From the NCBI GenBank assembly GCA_015490695.1, contig WFXK01000050.1:1-8770 (forward strand): a stretch of DNA of 8,770 nt, read 5' to 3'. The stretch is from Bacteroidota bacterium (GTDB taxonomy: Bacteria; Bacteroidota; Bacteroidia; SpSt-205; S141-50). Numbering within the stretch: the stretch's first letter is position 1; each line of letters opens with the position of its first letter. The notes beneath the pieces were generated by a model. It saw only the letters and a program-made list of their open reading frames with translations. It was not told the DNA's origin and made no database searches. This document shows, piece by piece, positions 6,401-8,770 of this stretch. The translations under genes were made by a program, and so were the position numbers.

Positions 6401-8770
6401 AAAACTCACATTGTTGTAGTCGCAGATTAGCAATGCAATAGTATCTTGGCTAGCGCTCAGCAAAGTAGCCCCTTGTAAGTTTTGCAACGTGAGGGTAGGA
6501 AGTTGATTATAAGAAGTATCGCCTTGGAATTTTAAAAATACTAAATCATCATCGCCATAGGCAATGTCTTGAAACCAAGCTCCTCCGCCTATATCCTTTA
6601 AAATCAAATCGCTTGCATGGGTAGCACAAGCAACTATAACATTGGAACAGCTATCCACGATCAAAGCAGGAACATAAACACTGAAATTCCCCGAATATAA
6701 AGTAAGCCATCTTCTCTTCCCATTGGGAGAGAAGGAACCTATGAATACCTCAAAACCACACTTAAAAGTGGAATCAAAAAAAGAGCCATCTGCAGGATTG
6801 TAGAGATAAGGAATACTATCAGGGAGATTTAGTTGGTGACACAAATTAGGACTAAGCGCATTGGGAGGAATGCCTATTATTCCTGCAATGTAAATATTAT
6901 TTTTCCTATCTACTTTTACGGATTGGACTAGCTCATTGGCAGGTGCTCCTAAATAGGTAGCCCACAATAGTTGTTTGTTAGAGTCTAGCTTTATAATAAA
7001 AGCATCGTGAGGCATACCCCTATAGCTAGCATTGGGGTGGCGGCCAACATAGCTTTGAAGATAGCTTGTAGTATCTATGGCTGCAAGGGGTAATAGGTTA
7101 TCATACTTTCCACCAGCTACAATAATATTTTTTTGTGTATCTAAAATAATGGTCGCACCCCTTCCTCTTCCAGGAATTGCAGTACTCCACACTAATTCAT
7201 AGGTATTGAGACGAATTTCCAAGATAAAAGCCTCCGGCTGTAAACTGTTGCAGCCAAAAGGGTTAGGAGAGAAGTCATAGAAGAACGCGTTACCTCCTGG
7301 ATTCATTGTGGGAAAGGTATTCCCTGAAGTTGTAGCACCTGTCATGAATAGCGCATTGTCGCTAAGTGTAAGCGCATCATTAGAAATTACTATACTCCGT
7401 CCTTCTATTGTTTCATAAATGAAGTTGTAGTCCTCTCCTCCTGGTGTTTCACAGTCAACGCCGCCGAGGTAAGTTGCCCAGAAGATTTGCATTTGGTCGT
7501 CAAAGTGCATAAGAACGATATCGTAGTTTCCTGCGTTATTAGGTTGGTAATAGGCGTTGCCGCCGGGATTATAGGTATAGAGGTTAGGGGAGGAGGTAAC
7601 GCCGGCAGCATAGATTTGATTTTGACGGAGGTTAGCACAGAGGTGGCGAATAGCGTCGTCGCCGCTACCTCCATAGTAAGTTGTCCATTGTAATTGTCCT
7701 AAGCTATTAAAATGGGTGATAAATCCATCATAGCCGCCAGCGTTATTACTTTGTGCATATCCAGAAGGTAAAGCAGGTATAGGGAGGTCATTAGATCGCG
7801 TAGCTCCCGCAGCAATCAAAGTGGTGTCGTTAATCACTGTCAGAGTATAAAAACAGTCATAGTCAGAACCTCCAAAATAGGTTGCCCAAAGCAGGCGTCC
7901 TACATTGTCAAATTTTAATAAATATCCGTCTGTTTGACTTGCAAGGGTTCCTTGAAAATAAGCCCCTGTTCCTGGATTGTAGACGGGGAAAGTAGAAGTT
8001 TGCGACCACCTTCCTGTAATTCCTGTAGCATAGAGATTCCCTTGTGCATCTTTTTGGAAGTCATGGAGATATTCTCCATCGTCTCCTCCATAAAGGGTTG
8101 CCCACAAAAGAACAAACGGAGGGTCTATTTTTAAAGGAGGAACATAAGAAGAAACAATTTTGTATCGCAAAAACTCTCCATCCCAAACATAACGAATAGC
8201 GATTGTATCGCCATTGCCATCCACTGCCGTCAAAGGTCCTTCTTTAAAAGTCCCTAAAGGAGTTTCTAAGTAAAGGTATTTCCCATCTTCAGACACTGAT
8301 ACATCTGCCCAATAAATTCGGAAAAGAATTTGCTCAGCAGCCGTAGAGTCATAAACAATGAAATCGCTATGTACTTTTTCTTGTTCTAACCGCCATATCC
8401 AGTCTACTCCTGGGTAAATATCTTTAATTACCACTTTTCTAAAATGTTTTACAGTAATTCCTTCAGGACAATGGGGATAGTAATAATGAACATAATAAGG
8501 CATTGGGTCAAAATATTGAATTTGGCGAATGTTTGCTTTAGGAAGGTGAATATCTACACGATTAAACAAAACTTCATAACGCTCACCCCCTATGTGTTCG
8601 TCTTCTATTTCTCTTACCTGATAAATAGTAATGGAGAAGCCTTCTTTCGTTACAAAAAAACGGAAAGGCTTCTGAGTGTAGCTAAAATAAACTTCGGAAA
8701 CAACCTTACCCTTTTCATCTGCAATTTGCCCATCGTTAGGTTCAAAACCCTGAAGTTTTCCTAAAACGGG
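3419..8770 (-). CDS. Giant T9SS-exported DUF7948 / seven-bladed propeller / Ig-repeat protein, 5' partial
   Basis: At least 1,783 residues are visible; the N-terminus is beyond 8770. The TTG at 8569 is internal: upstream codons stay open and encode the family motif GFEPNDGQ (8749-8726). Numbering residues from that TTG, the order is: DUF7948 (edge to about 145, with KDIYPGVDWIW at 49-59); an SBBP beta-propeller with seven WATY(L/F)GG-type strands (about 150-685); a cadherin/Ig-like domain (688-806, with SFSWTPTDQDVG at 763-774); four Ig-like repeats carrying W-x-x-x-x-GLSCxxC motifs, diverged in the second (C844/C847, C922/C925, C1219/C1222, C1502/C1505); two long inserts inside repeats 3 and 4; an Fn3-like domain (1544-1630, with YYILQRSNDGKSF); and a T9SS type A sorting domain (1635-1716, YPNPAKKQVFLPI to ALAQGIYYLQVTI). 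It is most likely a cell-surface or secreted adhesion or binding protein. No catalytic motif is visible. Architecture is confident; ligand is unknown. Confidence 0.95.
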   Translation of the reverse strand, partial: PVLGKLQGFEPNDGQIADEKGKVVSEVYFSYTQKPFRFFVTKEGFSITIYQVREIEDEHIGGERYEVLFNRVDIHLPKANIRQIQYFDPMPYYVHYYYPHCPEGITVKHFRKVVIKDIYPGVDWIWRLEQEKVHSDFIVYDSTAAEQILFRIYWADVSVSEDGKYLYLETPLGTFKEGPLTAVDGNGDTIAIRYVWDGEFLRYKIVSSYVPPLKIDPPFVLLWATLYGGDDGEYLHDFQKDAQGNLYATGITGRWSQTSTFPVYNPGTGAYFQGTLASQTDGYLLKFDNVGRLLWATYFGGSDYDCFYTLTVINDTTLIAAGATRSNDLPIPALPSGYAQSNNAGGYDGFITHFNSLGQLQWTTYYGGSGDDAIRHLCANLRQNQIYAAGVTSSPNLYTYNPGGNAYYQPNNAGNYDIVLMHFDDQMQIFWATYLGGVDCETPGGEDYNFIYETIEGRSIVISNDALTLSDNALFMTGATTSGNTFPTMNPGGNAFFYDFSPNPFGCNSLQPEAFILEIRLNTYELVWSTAIPGRGRGATIILDTQKNIIVAGGKYDNLLPLAAIDTTSYLQSYVGRHPNASYRGMPHDAFIIKLDSNKQLLWATYLGAPANELVQSVKVDRKNNIYIAGIIGIPPNALSPNLCHQLNLPDSIPYLYNPADGSFFDSTFKCGFEVFIGSFSPNGKRRWLTLYSGNFSVYVPALIVDSCSNVIVACATHASDLILKDIGGGAWFQDIAYGDDDLVFLKFQGDTSYNQLPTLTLQNLQGATLLSASQDTIALLICDYNNVSFELVASDPENDAITMSSDVLSVLPTATWNIINNNSPSPTGSFSWTPTDQDVGAHYWRVKLHAIPPQAIPCVSAVEKEVIIALHVGAGVKALGDQIFCQGIGAQLQAIGGSNFTWSPPTGLSCSNCPNPVATPTTTTQYIVTNDCGAKDTITVYVENPQLTIYTADTVLCQPDTVQLWAQWQQCSICNDSLIVWQGPNLSCYQCANPIADVQESSLYIATITSTSCKVSDTLWLPMYTQPLVVAILASDTLFCIDSLSGTTNPTGTLIAEVANANRCGPYLSNDYLSPLTEKKLDSGTNSYATFPLYAGQRNGRIQLLYNTTVLQSIGLQPGDVIQTIGFKVKKYFQSDYPSTWEYKNFTIKIACVDFSEFPTNSSFVNASFLTVYYPRTITVNQVQGGWHLYSLDIPYQWDGVSNLLIEICYTADSSRGNHFMVHIESLGYLAAATATASTLHGCDLQMVNQYYSILPRTYFAIRKASLATSPLYTLQWSPTTGLSCPNCDTTEVQPTTAMTYWVYVNGENSCLGSASDSIRFYVYGADARPDTTVCYQGNAISIPLWVTYQGPFLPSSCDIYQGGALTPPQTTTLLLGNQSLTTNSIFAPQSNQGARSQILYTAQELQNIGLDSGSVITAIGFYVSTANHQIPYNNFTIKIGCTSQETLSTFISNLKTVYGPTSVNPTVGWNTFILDSAYRWNGFENLVIEICYFNGSRVRGGSSAYAAVEGGAAALTQYLNGVSLRNNGCFITSGNGGVIKPNIQLTFYQGTLDWPKFQWYPSTGLNCDTCPNPVATLSQAGGITYVVEVHTGYCTAKDAVTIYDACNPLGINAIFLWGNVESEHSTLLRWAPNNINPKYYILQRSNDGKSFQTLYQGTNTIYRDTEIRHKGYYYRVIAYTTDNQMLYSNQIYIHWKGNKYSIGIPYPNPAKKQVFLPITTPQNCFIELALYTVEGQQKYSYHTTTKGTRLFSIPMNALAQGIYYLQVTICGEKYIFPIAKY
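4118..4648 (-). repeat. Inserted module copy B within Ig-like repeat 4
   Basis: Residues about 1308-1484. The core is ILYTAQELQNIGLDSGSVI, TAIGFYV, YNNFTIKIGCTS, VGWNTFILDSAYRWNG and ENLVIEICY, parallel to copy A. The segment NNGCFITSGN then IKPNIQLTF closes the module, as HGCDLQ then LPRTYFAI does in copy A. The copies are clearly homologous but well diverged, so the duplication is not recent. Confidence 0.8.
4976..5527 (-). repeat. Inserted module copy A within Ig-like repeat 3
   Basis: Residues about 1015-1198. The core is LLYNTTVLQSIGLQPGDVI, QTIGFKV, YKNFTIKIACVD, GGWHLYSLDIPYQWDG and SNLLIEICY. It matches copy B in order and sequence. I recognise the pattern from other Bacteroidota exported proteins (LYTAxEL, NFTIKIG, GWNTF, WDGxxNLxxEIC) but know no settled name. 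It is predicted to be all-beta. Confidence 0.8.
6515..8122 (-). repeat. Seven SBBP propeller repeats within the giant protein
   Basis: Seven W-(A/T/S/L)-T strands fall at residues 156, 228, 295, 364, 461, 536 and 621 (numbered from the codon at 8569), with spacings of 72, 67, 69, 97, 75 and 85. Most are preceded by a strand of the form DAFIIKLDSNxQLLW, and several blades carry NPGGNAYYQ-like loops. The last DDLVFLKF strand (675-681) has no following W strand, and the first W strand has no preceding one. This suggests the ends pair to close a seven-bladed ring. Blades 5 and 7 (WSTAIPG, WLTLYSG) are the most diverged. Confidence 0.88.
8135..8770 (-). other. DUF7948 domain, N-terminal part of the giant protein (partial)
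   Basis: The visible part reads GFEPNDGQ, a variant of the family F-x-x-N-x-GQ signature, then FRFFVTKEGFSITIY, KDIYPGVDWIW, HSDFIVYDSTAAEQI and LETPLG. This is the usual order of the domain that precedes SBBP propellers in Bacteroidota. Because the signature normally lies near the mature N-terminus, the signal peptide and start probably lie not far past the right edge. Confidence 0.75.

Noticed and set aside
7405..7693. Overlapping frames on both strands inside the propeller region
   Set aside because: They are shadows of repetitive coding sequence, with low-complexity products.
8567..8569. TTG at 8569 as the start of the large minus-strand gene
   Set aside because: The frame is open for 67 more codons to the edge, and those codons encode recognisable DUF7948 sequence, so the start is upstream of this point.
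8444..8764. 106-codon plus-strand frame near the right edge
   Set aside because: It is antisense to the DUF7948 coding sequence and shows no domain, promoter or ribosome site.

Overview
The window looks like chromosomal DNA from a member of the Bacteroidota. Four things point that way: two proteins end in type A C-terminal sorting domains of the type IX secretion system (T9SS); the left gene is a RicT/PSP1-family protein with the cysteine-rich N-terminus common in that phylum; the one clear promoter has the Bacteroidota form (TTTG, 21-nt spacer, TAnnTTTG); and the large protein carries the DUF7948, beta-propeller, Ig-repeat and sorting-domain architecture frequent in Bacteroidota surface proteins. 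The DNA is moderately AT-rich by eye. I cannot name genus or species.

Layout, left to right. Positions 3-1007 (+): the RicT/PSP1 gene, cut by the left edge. Positions 1008-1085: a short spacer with a promoter and a 9-bp inverted repeat. Positions 1086-3191 (+): a 701-residue T9SS-exported protein with sialidase-type Asp-boxes. Positions 3199-3220: a strong GC-rich hairpin, placed and flanked so that it can end transcription in both directions. Positions 3226-3390 (-): an unassigned 54-codon ORF that stops just before that hairpin. Positions 3419-8770 (-): a very large exported protein cut by the right edge, with at least 1,783 residues visible. The two exported-protein genes are convergent and meet at the shared terminator.

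Two starts need care. The RicT frame runs open through the left edge, so the ATG at 72 is internal. The large minus-strand frame also runs open to 8770, so the apparent TTG start at 8569 lies inside the DUF7948 domain and is not the real start.

Biologically, the window holds one probably cytoplasmic Fe-S protein and two cell-surface or secreted proteins that need T9SS for export. There are no RNA genes, mobile elements, CRISPR arrays or defence genes that I can support. I see no complete new multi-gene system. The most unusual structure is in the large protein: a module of about 180 residues appears twice, each time apparently inserted inside a separate Ig-like repeat.
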